This document shows positions 1 to 9,455 of a stretch of 64,000 nt of DNA, piece by piece. The stretch comes from JAGLHV01 sp023143305 [NCBI: Clostridia bacterium] (GTDB lineage: Bacteria; CBDUZB01; JAGLHV01). The notes beneath the pieces were generated by a model. That model saw nothing but the letters and a program-made list of their open reading frames with translations. It had not been told where the DNA came from and searched no databases. The DNA is taken from NCBI GenBank assembly GCA_030637025.1, contig DAOVVV010000007.1:1-64000 (forward strand), given 5' to 3'. Both the position numbers and the translations under genes were made by a program. How positions within the stretch are numbered: the first letter of the stretch is position 1; every line of letters starts with the position of its first letter.

Positions 1-9
1 AGGAGACAA

Positions 10-258
10 ATGACATTATTATACATAGTAATAGTAATAATTTTTATCTTACTCATTGCATTTATTATTGAACAAAACAAAATAAACAAATTAAGAAAAA
101 TCGGGCTTTATCCCAAAAAAGGAACCGGAACGCTAAATGATGTAGAAAAACTTGTGAATGAAGGTCATAAGATAGAAGCAATTAAATTATATCGTGAAAT
201 AAAAAATGTGGGATTAAAAGAAGCAAAAGACGAAGTTGAAAAAATAACTAAAAAATAA
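10..258 (+). CDS. Membrane-anchored protein with ribosomal L7/L12 C-terminal-like domain
   Basis: An 82-aa protein with an AGGAG ribosome-binding site at the very start of the window. Residues 2-22 form one hydrophobic membrane segment. Residues about 43-80 carry the spacing of the ribosomal protein L7/L12 C-terminal domain (V-x-x-L-V-x-x-G-x-K-I-x-A-I-K-x-Y-R, then G-L-K-E-A-K-D-x-V-E). Small membrane-tethered proteins with this fold occur in many bacteria outside the ribosome; their function is unknown to me. It is separated from aroC by about 200 bases and a promoter, so it probably ends an upstream unit. Confidence 0.75.
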   Translation: MTLLYIVIVIIFILLIAFIIEQNKINKLRKIGLYPKKGTGTLNDVEKLVNEGHKIEAIKLYREIKNVGLKEAKDEVEKITKK

Positions 259-323
259 TTAAAAACTTCCAACAAGTCACCCCTTACTTACAAAAATATA
301 ATTTTTTAAATAATAAATATTGC

Positions 324-352
324 TTGAATTAACAGGAGTTCCTTTGTATAAT
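324..352 (+). promoter_or_regulatory. Sigma-70-type promoter for the aro operon
   Basis: TTGAAT at 324-329 and a perfect TATAAT at 347-352 are separated by 17 bases. It lies about 100 bases upstream of aroC and is the only good promoter match seen before the overlapping aro-efp-acc-gmhA genes, so it probably drives that operon. Confidence 0.6.
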
Positions 353-404
353 AAATATTATTATTAAGTGAGCAGATAGGGTGTGTTCTCGACGAAGAAA
401 TTAC

Positions 405-427
405 GCAGGCTAAAGCCTGCGGCTACC
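405..427 (+). repeat. REP-like palindrome in the aroC leader
   Basis: GCAGGC-TAAA-GCCTGC is a perfect 6-bp stem followed by GGCTACC. Short palindromes of this style are widely dispersed in genomes of uncultured bacteria. It sits between the promoter and aroC, so it would be transcribed as a small hairpin in the 5' leader. Only one copy is visible here. Confidence 0.5.
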
Positions 428-459
428 TAAAATAAATTAAATAATTACGGAGGGGAAAA

Positions 460-1599
460 ATGTTAAGATATCTTACCTCGGGTGAATCGCACGGGAAATG
501 TTTAACGGCTATTTTAGAGGGACTTCCGTCCGGATTAAAGATAGAGGGAAAGGATATAGATAAGGAGTTATTACGCAGACAGCTGGGTTATGGACGGGGA
601 GGGAGGATGCAGATAGAAAAAGATAAAGCGGAAATCCTTTCCGGATTATATAGGGGAAAAACTACCGGTGCTCCTTTTTGTATAATGGTTGCTAATAAAG
701 ACTGGAAGGGATGGGACAAAATGCCCTTACTTACTAAACCCAGGCCGGGGCATGCTGATTTATCCGGAATGCTCAAATATAATTTTCAGGATTTAAGGCC
801 GGTTTTAGAACGGGCCAGTGCCCGGGAGACAGCAGCCAGAGTAGGAGTGGGAGCGGTGGCTAAAAGATTATTAGCTGAATTTGATATTAAAATTTACAGT
901 CGTACAGTACAAATTGGTAATATTAAAGATGAATCTGTTTATAATCCGGCGAAAGGAAAGAGTAACGGGATAAAAGAAACACCCTTACGCTGTATAAATA
1001 AAAATATTGAAAAGAAGATGATTGCTTTAATCGACCAGGCTAAAGAAAAAAAAGATAGCCTGGGAGGGATATTTGAAGTAGGCGTGCTTAATTTACCGGT
1101 AGGACTGGGAAGTTTTGTTCACTGGGATACCCGATTGGATTCCCGGCTGGCGTTTGCTTTAATGAGTATTCAGGCGATTAAAGGGGTGGAAATAGGTTTG
1201 GGTTTTAGTTGTGCGGAGAGGTTAGGTTCAGAGGTACATGATGAAATATTTTATGAAAAGAAGCAGGGTTTTTACCGTAAGACTAATAATGCCGGTGGAC
1301 TGGAAGGCGGGATGTCTAACGGGGAGACGATTATTTTGCGGGCGGCTATGAAACCGATTGCTACTTTAGGTAAACCTTTATGGTCGGTAGATTTAAAATC
1401 TAAAAAACCGTATAAGGCTTGTGTAGAGAGAGCGGATGTTTGTGCTGTTCCGGCGGCAGGGGTGGTGGGGGAAGCAGTTGTGGCTTTTGAGGTTGCCCGG
1501 GCTTTAAAGGAAAAATTAGGAGGGGATAGTTTAGAAGAGATGAAGGCAAATTTTTCTAATTATAAAAAGTATTTGAAAATGGGGAATAAAAAAAAATGA
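460..1599 (+). CDS. aroC: Chorismate synthase
   Basis: Catalyses the last step of the shikimate pathway, EPSP to chorismate, using reduced FMN. The 379-aa length is normal. The N-terminal GESHG signature is at residues 8-12 and the RASARETAAR signature begins near residue 125; the glycine-rich GGLEGGMSNG segment lies near residue 280. Start ATG has a GGAGGGG ribosome-binding site. It is the first gene of a shikimate cluster and overlaps aroK by 4 bases (ATGA), implying translational coupling. Confidence 0.97.
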   Translation: MLRYLTSGESHGKCLTAILEGLPSGLKIEGKDIDKELLRRQLGYGRGGRMQIEKDKAEILSGLYRGKTTGAPFCIMVANKDWKGWDKMPLLTKPRPGHADLSGMLKYNFQDLRPVLERASARETAARVGVGAVAKRLLAEFDIKIYSRTVQIGNIKDESVYNPAKGKSNGIKETPLRCINKNIEKKMIALIDQAKEKKDSLGGIFEVGVLNLPVGLGSFVHWDTRLDSRLAFALMSIQAIKGVEIGLGFSCAERLGSEVHDEIFYEKKQGFYRKTNNAGGLEGGMSNGETIILRAAMKPIATLGKPLWSVDLKSKKPYKACVERADVCAVPAAGVVGEAVVAFEVARALKEKLGGDSLEEMKANFSNYKKYLKMGNKKK

Positions 1600-2120
1600 A
1601 TATTGTTTTGACCGGATTTATGGGAACAGGGAAAACAGCTGTGGGGAAAAGATTGGCAGAAGAAATAGGAATGCAGTACATTGATACTGATGAGATGATA
1701 GAAAAAGATGTAGGGATGAATATCCCGGATATTTTTAAACGACGGGGAGAGAAATATTTTCGTGAGGTAGAGACTCAGGCGCTTAAATGTGTGGCTATGC
1801 TGGATAATTTTGTGATTGCTACCGGCGGTGGGGTGGTGTTGAAAGAAGAAAATATGGAAGAGTTAGAAAAAAACGGGATCATTATCTGTCTGACTGCTTC
1901 TGCGAATACAATTTTGCAGAGAACCGGTAAAGATACTAACCGGCCTTTATTAAAAGGCGAAAATCCGGCAGATAAAATTAATCAATTATTAAAGGAAAGA
2001 GAACCTTTTTATAAACGGTGCCATAAGATGATTGATACTTCAGGGAAAGACATTAAGGAAATAATTGAGGAAATTGTTCCTTTTTTCAAGGAAGTCAGTA
2101 GCAGTAAAATCAAAAAATGA
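1596..2120 (+). CDS. aroK: Shikimate kinase
   Basis: Phosphorylates shikimate at the 3-hydroxyl with ATP. The 174-aa protein opens with the Walker A motif GFMGTGKT (residues 7-14), then a DTDEMIE substrate-binding stretch, an ATGGGVV motif near residue 75 and the LID arginines in the TNRPLL segment, all as in AroK/AroL. It overlaps aroC and aroB by 4 bases each. Confidence 0.95.
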   Translation: MNIVLTGFMGTGKTAVGKRLAEEIGMQYIDTDEMIEKDVGMNIPDIFKRRGEKYFREVETQALKCVAMLDNFVIATGGGVVLKEENMEELEKNGIIICLTASANTILQRTGKDTNRPLLKGENPADKINQLLKEREPFYKRCHKMIDTSGKDIKEIIEEIVPFFKEVSSSKIKK

Positions 2121-3226
2121 TTGAGAAAGAAAAAATGAAAGAAATAAAAGTAGATTTAAAAGATAAAAGCTATAAAATTTATGTGGGATGCAAATTGGAA
2201 GATATAGGTATCCGGCTTAAAGAATATAAGCCGGGCAGGAAAATACTGGTAGTCACTAATCCGATAGTAGAAAAATTTTATTTGGATACGGTAGTAAAAT
2301 CTTTGCAGGAAGCTGATTGGGATGTTTATACCGCTATTGTTCCTGACGGAGAGAAATATAAATCGCAAGCAGAAGTAAGTAAACTGTATAATATTTGTAT
2401 AGAAAAAAAATTAGATAGAAAATCGACGATACTTGCTTTAGGAGGAGGAGTAATCGGGGATTTAGCCGGTTTTCTTGCCGCTACTATTTTCAGGGGAGTT
2501 TCTTTTATACAGGTTCCTACTACTTTGCTGGCGCAGGTGGATGCCTCTATCGGCGGTAAAGTGGGGATAAATCATCCGCGGGGGAAAAATTTAATAGGTG
2601 CTTTTTATCAACCTAAGGCAGTGCTTATTGATTTGAATGTTTTAAAAACATTACCCCAACGGGAATTAAAGATAGGATTAGCCGAGACAATTAAATATGG
2701 GGTTATTCGTGATAAAGATTTATTTTTTTATCTGGAAAAAAACATACAGAGAATAAAAGATTTGGATTTGGTTTGTTTAGAACATATAATTCAGCGGGCA
2801 GATGCTATAAAAGCATTAGTAGTTCAAAAAGATGAGCAGGAAAAAGATTTAAGAAGGATTTTAAATTACGGCCATACAGCCGGTCATGTAATAGAAACGA
2901 TGATGGGATACAAAGGATATAAACACGGAGAAGCAGTGGCTATTGGAATGGTAGTAGCTAATAGAATTGCCCAAAAATTAGGGATGCTTAAGGTTCAGGA
3001 TGCTCAAAGAATAAAAAAATTGATTGAAGCGGCAGGTTTACCCACGGAAGTAGAAGAAAAATTGGCACTTGATGAATTTATAAATATTTTAAAATTAGAT
3101 AAAAAAGTTGAAGCTGGAAAGATTAATTTTGTTTTACCGACGGAAATAGGAGAAGTAGTCGTTCGTAATGATGTTCCGGAAGAGATAGTCGGTGAAATCA
3201 TAAAAGATGTTTGTAAATGTAATTAA
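2117..3226 (+). CDS. aroB: 3-dehydroquinate synthase
   Basis: Converts DAHP to 3-dehydroquinate with NAD and a divalent metal. The 369-aa protein has the NAD-binding LALGGGVIGDLAGF segment, the VPTTLLAQVDASIGGK segment, and metal-binding histidines in the NYGHTAGH and YKHGEAVAIGM motifs. The start at 2117 overlaps aroK by 4 bases; a second ATG six codons later (2135) is also possible because the first residues are not conserved. The DAHP synthase and aroA/aroE steps are not in this window. Confidence 0.95.
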   Translation: MIEKEKMKEIKVDLKDKSYKIYVGCKLEDIGIRLKEYKPGRKILVVTNPIVEKFYLDTVVKSLQEADWDVYTAIVPDGEKYKSQAEVSKLYNICIEKKLDRKSTILALGGGVIGDLAGFLAATIFRGVSFIQVPTTLLAQVDASIGGKVGINHPRGKNLIGAFYQPKAVLIDLNVLKTLPQRELKIGLAETIKYGVIRDKDLFFYLEKNIQRIKDLDLVCLEHIIQRADAIKALVVQKDEQEKDLRRILNYGHTAGHVIETMMGYKGYKHGEAVAIGMVVANRIAQKLGMLKVQDAQRIKKLIEAAGLPTEVEEKLALDEFINILKLDKKVEAGKINFVLPTEIGEVVVRNDVPEEIVGEIIKDVCKCN

Positions 3227-3268
3227 AAAAATTAGCCGAAAGTATTAAGAAACAGGGGGGACAATATA

Positions 3269-3721
3269 ATGAAAAAAATATTAGTAATTCACGGGCCTAA
3301 TTTAAATTTGTTAGGAGATAGGGAATCTAATTTTTACGGGACAAATACTTTGGAAGAAATTAATCAGCAGATAAAGAAGTTGGCCCGGGAATTAAATTGT
3401 CAGGTAGAGTTTTTACAATCAAACCATGAGGGAGTAATTGTTGATACTATTGGTTCTTCCAAGGGAAAGGTAGATGCAATTGTTATCAATCCTGCTGCTT
3501 TTACGCATACCAGTGTGGCTATTCGAGATGCTGTATTAGGGGTAAAAATTCCAACTATTGAGGTTCATTTATCCAATATTTATAACCGGGAGGAATTTCG
3601 GGCTAAATCATTAATTGCTCCGGCAGCGGTGGGGCAGATAAGCGGTTTTGGAGTAAACAGCTATTTATTAGCGCTTCGAGTAGCAGTAACTCTAATTAAA
3701 AAAAATGAAAACAAGAATTGA
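3269..3721 (+). CDS. aroQ: 3-dehydroquinate dehydratase, type II
   Basis: Dehydrates 3-dehydroquinate by the type II mechanism. The 150-aa protein has the HGPNLNLLG start motif, the flexible-loop tyrosine in the FYGTNTLEEI stretch, QSNHEG, the NPAAFTHTS segment and the EVHLSNIYNRE segment with the catalytic histidine. An AGGGGGG ribosome-binding site precedes the ATG by about 9 bases. The last 17 bases overlap the following peptidase gene. Confidence 0.96.
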   Translation: MKKILVIHGPNLNLLGDRESNFYGTNTLEEINQQIKKLARELNCQVEFLQSNHEGVIVDTIGSSKGKVDAIVINPAAFTHTSVAIRDAVLGVKIPTIEVHLSNIYNREEFRAKSLIAPAAVGQISGFGVNSYLLALRVAVTLIKKNENKN

Positions 3722-4754
3722 TTATTTAAAAAAAGTTTTACGAAAAAATAAATTAGAGGCATTTTTAATTAATAATCCCTCTAATTTCTTTTATTTTACA
3801 GGGGTTAAGTTAGATACGGGTTTTCTTCTGGTGACCAACTCCGTAGTATTGGTTTTTGTTCCGGATTTGTTATTTGCTGAAGCTAAATGTCGGATAAGAA
3901 ATTTTTTAGTGGTAAATCTGGATAAGCAGGAAAAGATAATAGAATATGTTCGCCGAAAACACATAAAGTCTTTAGGGGTAGAAAGTTCTATTAGTATAAA
4001 TTTGTGGCGGCAGTTAAAAAAAGAACTCAAGGGTGTCAATCTTATTTTACAAAATAATATTTCAGAGCAGCTTCGATTAAGGAAAGACAAAAAGGAGATT
4101 GCCCTGATTAGGAAAAGTGCCTGTATGGCGGTAAAGACCTGGCATCATATAAAAAACTGGGTGAAGAGTGGTAAGGAAGAGTGGGAAATCTATAATGAAA
4201 TTACCCGCTTTATAATAAAACAAGGTAAGGATTGGAGTATTGCTTTTGAGCCTATTGTTGCTTCCGGAAAAAAAAACACTGTTTTTCCACATTATCGGTT
4301 AAGAAAAAGAATAGTTAAAAAGAGAGATATAGTGTTGGTTGATTTTGGTTGTGAGTATTGCGGGTATAGAAGTGACTTGACAAGGATGATTTTTTTAGGT
4401 AGAATCATCAAATCTCATCAAAGTATATATAATTTATTGGGTGAAGCCAGAAATAGAGTTTTAGATAAAATAAGGCCGGGTATAGAATGCCGTATTCTGG
4501 ATAATACAGCCAGAGAAGTAATTAAAAAAGGTGGGTACGGTAAATTTTTTGTTCATGGGTTAGGGCATGGTGTGGGTATAGATGTTCATGAATTGCCTTA
4601 TTTAAATAGTCGAAGTAAAGAGGTTTTGACAGAAGGAATGGTTTTTACCGTAGAACCGGGAATTTATGTCCCCGGGGTTGGCGGGATGCGTATTGAAGAT
4701 ATGATACTGGTTACTAAAACAGGGTATGAAATACTTACGGAGGGAAAGAGATGA
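3705..4754 (+). CDS. M24-family aminopeptidase (Xaa-Pro peptidase type)
   Basis: A 349-aa creatinase/M24 metallopeptidase with an N-terminal creatinase-like domain (about 1-125) and a C-terminal pita-bread catalytic domain. The five metal ligands are visible: the two aspartates in VDFGCEYCGYRSDLTR, the histidine in HGLGHGVG, and the glutamates in VEPGIY and MRIEDM. It sits directly before efp and overlaps it by 4 bases, a very common arrangement in bacteria. It should remove N-terminal residues preceding proline; PepQ-type versus PepP-type specificity cannot be told from sequence alone. Confidence 0.92.
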   Translation: MKTRIDYLKKVLRKNKLEAFLINNPSNFFYFTGVKLDTGFLLVTNSVVLVFVPDLLFAEAKCRIRNFLVVNLDKQEKIIEYVRRKHIKSLGVESSISINLWRQLKKELKGVNLILQNNISEQLRLRKDKKEIALIRKSACMAVKTWHHIKNWVKSGKEEWEIYNEITRFIIKQGKDWSIAFEPIVASGKKNTVFPHYRLRKRIVKKRDIVLVDFGCEYCGYRSDLTRMIFLGRIIKSHQSIYNLLGEARNRVLDKIRPGIECRILDNTAREVIKKGGYGKFFVHGLGHGVGIDVHELPYLNSRSKEVLTEGMVFTVEPGIYVPGVGGMRIEDMILVTKTGYEILTEGKR

Positions 4755-5308
4755 TTACTACAGCTGATTTTAAAAATGGAATAAATATTATATTGAATAA
4801 TCAGATTTTCAATATTGTTTGGTTTCAACACCATAAACCAGGTAAAGGGGGAGCAATAGTCCGGGTTAAGTTAAAAAATATTAAAAGCGGACAAATGCTG
4901 GAAAGGACTTTTCGTGCCGGGGAAAAAGTAGAAGATGCAAGATTAGAATCAGAAAAGAAAACTTTTTTGTATGCTACCCGGGATGAATATAATTTTATGG
5001 ATATGGAATCTTATGAACAATGTGTGCTTACCAAAGAACAGTTAAAAGATAAGGTTAATTTCTTGAAGGAAAATATGGAGGTCTCCGTATTATGGTATAA
5101 GGAGGAAATAATTGGTGTAGAATTTCCTATTACCGTAGATCTCAAGGTTGTTTATACGGAACCCGGTTTAAAAGGGAATACCGCTTCTACTACAACTAAA
5201 CCGGCAACATTAGAAACGGAATTAATTATACAGGTTCCTTTATTTATTAACATTGATGATATTGTGCGGGTAGATACTCGTACAGGGAAGTATTTACAAA
5301 GAATATAA
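4751..5308 (+). CDS. efp: Elongation factor P
   Basis: Binds between the P and E sites of the ribosome and relieves stalling at polyproline. The 185-aa length is typical. The loop PGKGGA places lysine 32 at the position of E. coli Lys34, the residue modified in many species. Three beta-barrel domains end in the conserved VDTRTGKYLQR-type C-terminus. The modification enzymes EpmA/EpmB are not in this window. Overlaps the M24 peptidase gene by 4 bases. Confidence 0.97.
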   Translation: MITTADFKNGINIILNNQIFNIVWFQHHKPGKGGAIVRVKLKNIKSGQMLERTFRAGEKVEDARLESEKKTFLYATRDEYNFMDMESYEQCVLTKEQLKDKVNFLKENMEVSVLWYKEEIIGVEFPITVDLKVVYTEPGLKGNTASTTTKPATLETELIIQVPLFINIDDIVRVDTRTGKYLQRI

Positions 5309-5341
5309 CATTTTTGAGTATAAAATGATCGGGGAGGAAAA

Positions 5342-5860
5342 ATGGATTTAAAACAAATACAAAGTTTTATTCAACTATTTGATGAAACGGATATTAATGA
5401 ACTTCTTTGGGAAAAAGACGGAGTAAAAATTGCTTTTAAAAAGGGGAACGGGGAAAATATTATTTTTAACCAAAAAATACTTAAGAGAAAAAGTAAGGCA
5501 GAAGAAAAACAACAAAAAATTAAAGGAGAAAAAGAAGAGTTATTTAACGATGATTTATTAAAAGAATTTCCCATTATTAATAGAGAAAAGGAATATGTTA
5601 CGATAAAATCCCGTATAGTGGGAACATTTCATCTTGCTCCTCCGGACAAGGCTTCTTTAGTAAAAGAAGGAGATAATATTAGAGTGGGACAGAAAATTTA
5701 TATTATTGAAGCAATGAAAATTTTAAAAGAAATTACTTCGGAAATTAAAGGTAAAATAATTAAAATTTTAGTAGATGATGGGCATGCGGTGGAGTACGGA
5801 CAAAGCTTGTTTTTAGTCGATACCTGTAAAACAGAGCATCAGGGAGGAAAAGATGTTTAA
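5342..5860 (+). CDS. accB: Biotin carboxyl carrier protein of acetyl-CoA carboxylase
   Basis: Carries biotin between the biotin carboxylase and carboxyltransferase subunits in fatty-acid synthesis. The 172-aa protein has the typical N-terminal [18 protein letters not shown] region, a charged linker (about 45-80) and a C-terminal biotinyl domain with the EAMK motif at 123-126; Lys126 is the biotin attachment site. A strong GGGGAGG ribosome-binding site precedes it. It overlaps accC by 8 bases. Confidence 0.95.
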   Translation: MDLKQIQSFIQLFDETDINELLWEKDGVKIAFKKGNGENIIFNQKILKRKSKAEEKQQKIKGEKEELFNDDLLKEFPIINREKEYVTIKSRIVGTFHLAPPDKASLVKEGDNIRVGQKIYIIEAMKILKEITSEIKGKIIKILVDDGHAVEYGQSLFLVDTCKTEHQGGKDV

Positions 5861-7202
5861 AAAAATATTGATTGCTAACCGGGGAGAAATAGCTTTAAGA
5901 ATTATTAGGGCATGTAAAGAATTGGGAATAAAAACAGTCGCGGTACATTCAGAAGCGGATAACAGTGCTCTTCATGTGCGCTTTAGTGATGAAAGTGTCT
6001 GTATCGGGCCCGGTCCCTCTGTAAAAAGCTATCTGGACATTCCTAACATTATTAGTGCGGCGGAAATTTCCGGAGCGGATGCCATACATCCCGGTTATGG
6101 TTTTTTGTCTGAAAATACTTATTTTGCCGAAGTATGTGAAAGTTGCGGGATTAAATTTATCGGTCCTTCTAAAGAGGCAATTCTTAAGATGGGGGATAAA
6201 TCTCAAGCAAAAGAAATAGTAAAAAAGGGAAAGATTGCTGTTATTCCCGGTAGCGAAGGAACTATTTCCAGTATTGAGGATGCAATGCAGTTAGCTTCTA
6301 AAATAAAGTATCCGGTAATTATCAAAGCATCTGCAGGGGGTGGAGGTAAAGGAATGCGTGTTGTTCAGGGTGAAGGTGCTTTGAGAAACGCCATTATGAC
6401 TGCTCAGAATGAAGCGCAGGCTGCTTTTGGTAACGGGGAAGTTTATATGGAAAAATATATTGAAGAACCCCGGCATATAGAATTTCAAATAATGGGAGAT
6501 AAAACAGGAGAAGTAGTATATTTACCTGAACGGGATTGTTCTATTCAGCGTCGGCATCAGAAGTTGATAGAAGAGTCTCCTTCTACGGCTGTTAATGCAA
6601 AATTACGCAAAAAGATGGGACAGGCAGCTTGTCGCATAGCAAAGTTAGTAAAATATGTTACGGTGGGGACGGTAGAGTTTCTTCTGGATAAAAAAGATAA
6701 TTTTTATTTTGTAGAAATGAATACACGGATACAAGTAGAGCATCCGGTAACTGAATTAGTCACAGGTATTGATTTAGTTAAAGAACAGATTCGGTTGGCC
6801 AGTGGTGAAAAATTAAATGTTAAACAAGATAAAATACAGCTTAAAGGACATGCCATAGAATGTCGGATTAACGCTGAAGATCCTGAGATGGATTTTATTC
6901 CTTCACCGGGTAAAATTACTAATTTTATTTCTCCGGGAGGGCCGGGAATAAGGGTTGATACACATATATATTCAGGATATGAAATTCCTCCTTTTTACGA
7001 TTCGATGTTAGCAAAATTACTGGTACTTAATAATAATCGTCAGGGGGCGATTTGCAGAATGCAGCGGGCTTTAAATGAATTTATAGTGGAAGGAATAAAA
7101 ACTACTATTCCTTTTCATAAAAAGGTTATGGAAAATGCTTTTTTTAAAAAAGGAGAAATTTATACTAATTTTATTCAGAGGAGAATTTGGCCGGAAAAAT
7201 GA
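5853..7202 (+). CDS. accC: Acetyl-CoA carboxylase, biotin carboxylase subunit
   Basis: ATP-grasp enzyme that carboxylates biotin on AccB. At 449 aa it is full length. It begins with the canonical [17 protein letters not shown] segment, has the glycine-rich ATP loop [12 protein letters not shown] near residue 160, the [16 protein letters not shown] stretch, and the catalytic [14 protein letters not shown] segment near residue 288. The carboxyltransferase genes accA/accD are not nearby. Confidence 0.97.
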   Translation: MFKKILIANRGEIALRIIRACKELGIKTVAVHSEADNSALHVRFSDESVCIGPGPSVKSYLDIPNIISAAEISGADAIHPGYGFLSENTYFAEVCESCGIKFIGPSKEAILKMGDKSQAKEIVKKGKIAVIPGSEGTISSIEDAMQLASKIKYPVIIKASAGGGGKGMRVVQGEGALRNAIMTAQNEAQAAFGNGEVYMEKYIEEPRHIEFQIMGDKTGEVVYLPERDCSIQRRHQKLIEESPSTAVNAKLRKKMGQAACRIAKLVKYVTVGTVEFLLDKKDNFYFVEMNTRIQVEHPVTELVTGIDLVKEQIRLASGEKLNVKQDKIQLKGHAIECRINAEDPEMDFIPSPGKITNFISPGGPGIRVDTHIYSGYEIPPFYDSMLAKLLVLNNNRQGAICRMQRALNEFIVEGIKTTIPFHKKVMENAFFKKGEIYTNFIQRRIWPEK

Positions 7203-7780
7203 AAAAGAATAAAATACAAAATAAAATAAAAGAGATTTTACAAACGTCAATAAAAATAAACAATTGTATTATTGAAGATCAAACAGGTATGATTGAAAAA
7301 ATTGTACAGGTTATGGTAAATGCTTATCGTAAAGGTAAAAAGATAGTTTTTTTTGGTAATGGAGGCAGTGCAGCGGATGCTCAGCATTTGGTAGCGGAAT
7401 TTGTTTGTCGTTTTAAAAAAGACCGGATTTCTTTACCGGCTATTGCCCTTACTACCAATACTTCTCTTTTGACTGCTATTGGAAATGATAAAAATTTTGA
7501 TTCTATTTTTTCCCGTCAGGTTGAAGCTTTTGTTAAAAAGGGAGATATAGTTGTGGGGATTAGCACAAGCGGTAATTCTCCTAATGTATTGAAAGGGATA
7601 AAATGCGCTAAAGAAAAAGGGGGAATAACTATTGCTTTTACCGGTAGTAACGGGAAAAAATTATCTAATTTAGCTGATTTTTGTTTTGTTGTTCCATCTT
7701 CTGATGTACCGCGTATTCAGGAAATTCATATAATGGTAGGGCATATTGTTTGTGAATTAGTGGAAGATATATTGTTTTAG
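7199..7780 (+). CDS. gmhA: Sedoheptulose-7-phosphate isomerase
   Basis: Converts sedoheptulose 7-phosphate to D-glycero-D-manno-heptose 7-phosphate, the first step of LPS heptose synthesis. The SIS-domain signatures [13 protein letters not shown] and [11 protein letters not shown] are present, with a C-terminal [16 protein letters not shown] helix. I chose ATG 7199, which overlaps the accC stop as ATGA. An in-frame TTG at 7187 has a GAGGAG only 3 bases upstream and is less likely. It implies a heptose-containing LPS core or capsule. Confidence 0.93.
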   Translation: MKKNKIQNKIKEILQTSIKINNCIIEDQTGMIEKIVQVMVNAYRKGKKIVFFGNGGSAADAQHLVAEFVCRFKKDRISLPAIALTTNTSLLTAIGNDKNFDSIFSRQVEAFVKKGDIVVGISTSGNSPNVLKGIKCAKEKGGITIAFTGSNGKKLSNLADFCFVVPSSDVPRIQEIHIMVGHIVCELVEDILF

Positions 7781-7874
7781 TTTATCCAGCCGGTTTTTTG
7801 CTTCAGACGGAGGGAACGAACAGATTTATCGATAAAAAAATTATGATTTAAATTTTATTGTTGGGTTAAAAACG

Positions 7875-8357
7875 ATGACAACGAAAAAAATAAAATCTTT
7901 AACCGGATTAAAAAAAATAGTGCAGGGATTAAAAAGTAAAGATAAAAAAGTTGTTTTCACTAATGGGTGTTTTGATGTTTTTCATCCGGGGCATTTGTAT
8001 TATTTGGAAAAGGTAAAAACAAAAGGAGACTTCTTAATTGTTGCTATAAATAGTAATGATTCAATAAAAAGGCTGAAGGGAAAAAAACGGCCTTTAGTTG
8101 ATGAGAGGGAAAGAGCGGAAATGCTTGCCGCTCTTGAATGTGTGGATTGGGTAACTATTTTTAGTGAAGATACTCCCGGAAAAGTAATAAGAGAATTAAA
8201 ACCCGATGTATTAATAAAAGGGGGGGATTATTCTTTAAATGAAATAGTAGGAAGAGATTTTGTTGAATCTTATAAAGGGAAGGTTCTTACTGTTCCTTTG
8301 TTTAAAGGCTGGTCAAGTACAAAATTAATAGAAACAATTTTAAAGAAATATGGATAA
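7875..8357 (+). CDS. rfaE2: D-glycero-beta-D-manno-heptose 1-phosphate adenylyltransferase (HldE C-domain, RfaE2 type)
   Basis: Activates heptose 1-phosphate with ATP to ADP-heptose. The 160-aa protein is the stand-alone nucleotidyltransferase half of HldE: it has the TNGCFDVFHPGH motif (HxGH), RLKGKKRP, and the ISxxS-like substrate region replaced by WSSTKLI near the end. The kinase half (RfaE1) is not in this window. It follows gmhA by about 95 bases, so heptose genes are clustered, and overlaps the thiD2 gene by 8 bases. Confidence 0.92.
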   Translation: MTTKKIKSLTGLKKIVQGLKSKDKKVVFTNGCFDVFHPGHLYYLEKVKTKGDFLIVAINSNDSIKRLKGKKRPLVDERERAEMLAALECVDWVTIFSEDTPGKVIRELKPDVLIKGGDYSLNEIVGRDFVESYKGKVLTVPLFKGWSSTKLIETILKKYG

Positions 8358-8829
8358 GGGAAAAAAAGAAATATATTATTTTGAAAACTTGCCGCAAGGT
8401 ATAAAAAGCGAAAGTTTATATTGTATAATTGATGTCAATTTGAATCGTGCTAAGGAAGGATTGCGTGTAGTAGAAGAGATAGTTAGATTTGTTTTTCGCC
8501 AAAAAGATGTTTATATAAAGATAAAAGAGACAAGGTTGAAACTATACAGAGTAGCTAAAAATATTTATCCGGATTTAATTTATGCACGTAGAGTAAATAA
8601 GGACATAGCAGTTAAAATCAAAGAAAAAAACAGAAAAAATTTGAAAGAATTATTAATTGCTAATTTTAAGAGAGTAGAAGAAGCTTTAAGAGTATTGGAA
8701 GAATTTTCTAAGTTGATTTCTTGCGGTGCAGGATATAAATTTAAGAGAATGCGTTTTGATATTTATGAGTTGGAAAAAAAAGTAGTAATTTTATTTTTAG
8801 AAAAGAGCCGAAAAAGAAAAAAGTGTTAA
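8350..8829 (+). CDS. thiD2: ThiD2-type hydroxymethylpyrimidine phosphate kinase (stand-alone domain)
   Basis: A 159-aa all-helical protein matching the ThiD2 domain often fused to the N-terminus of ThiE. The conserved features are the DVNLNRAKEGLRVVEEIVRF block (residues about 29-48), the DIA stretch near residue 79, and ANFKRVEEALRVLEEF (about 97-112). ThiD2 is known to phosphorylate HMP-P in species lacking classical ThiD. It overlaps thiE by 7 bases, which here replaces the usual fusion. That this copy is active is inferred from family and context. Confidence 0.8.
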   Translation: MDKGKKEIYYFENLPQGIKSESLYCIIDVNLNRAKEGLRVVEEIVRFVFRQKDVYIKIKETRLKLYRVAKNIYPDLIYARRVNKDIAVKIKEKNRKNLKELLIANFKRVEEALRVLEEFSKLISCGAGYKFKRMRFDIYELEKKVVILFLEKSRKRKKC

Positions 8830-9455
8830 CGGATAAAGTGCTTTACCTTATTACTTGTGTTCCTTCCCCGGGAATAAACTATGAAAAAATGGTCGAAGAA
8901 GCGATTATTGGCGGGGTGGAAATTGTTCAGCTTCGGGCTAAGGAATTGAGCAGGAAAGAGTTAATGCGGTTAGCTTGCTCTTTAAGGGAAATTACCTTTA
9001 AATATAAAATAATTTTTATTATTAATGATTGGCCGGATGTTGCCCTGGCTTCTCAGGCTGATGGTGTTCATCTGGGGCAGGATGACTTAGAAATAACTTA
9101 TGTGCGCAAATTGATGGGTGATAAGATAATAGGGGTTTCTACCCATACCCTTGAAGAAGCACGGGCCGCGCAGGAAAAAGGTGCGGATTATATAGGTGTT
9201 GGGCCGATTTTTAAAACTGTCACAAAGCCGGATTTGAGACCCGTAGGATTAGATTTAATTGCTGAAATAAAAAAAGAAATAAAAATACCGTTTTTTTGTC
9301 TGGGGGGAATAGACTCAGATAATATTAAGCAAGTTATAGAAATCGGTGGAAGAAGGGTTGCGATAAGTAGTGCTATTTGTAAAGTTCGTAGTTTAGAAGA
9401 AGTAGGAAAAACAACGCATAATCTTAAAAAAATGCTTTTAGAATCGAAAAATTAA
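8823..9455 (+). CDS. thiE: Thiamine-phosphate synthase
   Basis: Joins HMP-PP and thiazole phosphate to thiamine phosphate. The 210-aa TIM barrel has the VQLRAK motif, INDWPDVALASQADGVHLGQDD with its phosphate/magnesium ligands, IGVSTH, GADYIGVGPIFKT and the C-terminal FCLGGI. Translation starts at a GTG inside the end of thiD2, indicating coupling. No thiazole-branch gene is present locally. Confidence 0.94.
   Translation: MLTDKVLYLITCVPSPGINYEKMVEEAIIGGVEIVQLRAKELSRKELMRLACSLREITFKYKIIFIINDWPDVALASQADGVHLGQDDLEITYVRKLMGDKIIGVSTHTLEEARAAQEKGADYIGVGPIFKTVTKPDLRPVGLDLIAEIKKEIKIPFFCLGGIDSDNIKQVIEIGGRRVAISSAICKVRSLEEVGKTTHNLKKMLLESKN

Noticed and set aside
7187-7198. TTG start for gmhA
   Set aside because: The GAGGAG is only 3 bases away, while ATG 7199 gives the usual ATGA overlap with accC; left as an alternative.
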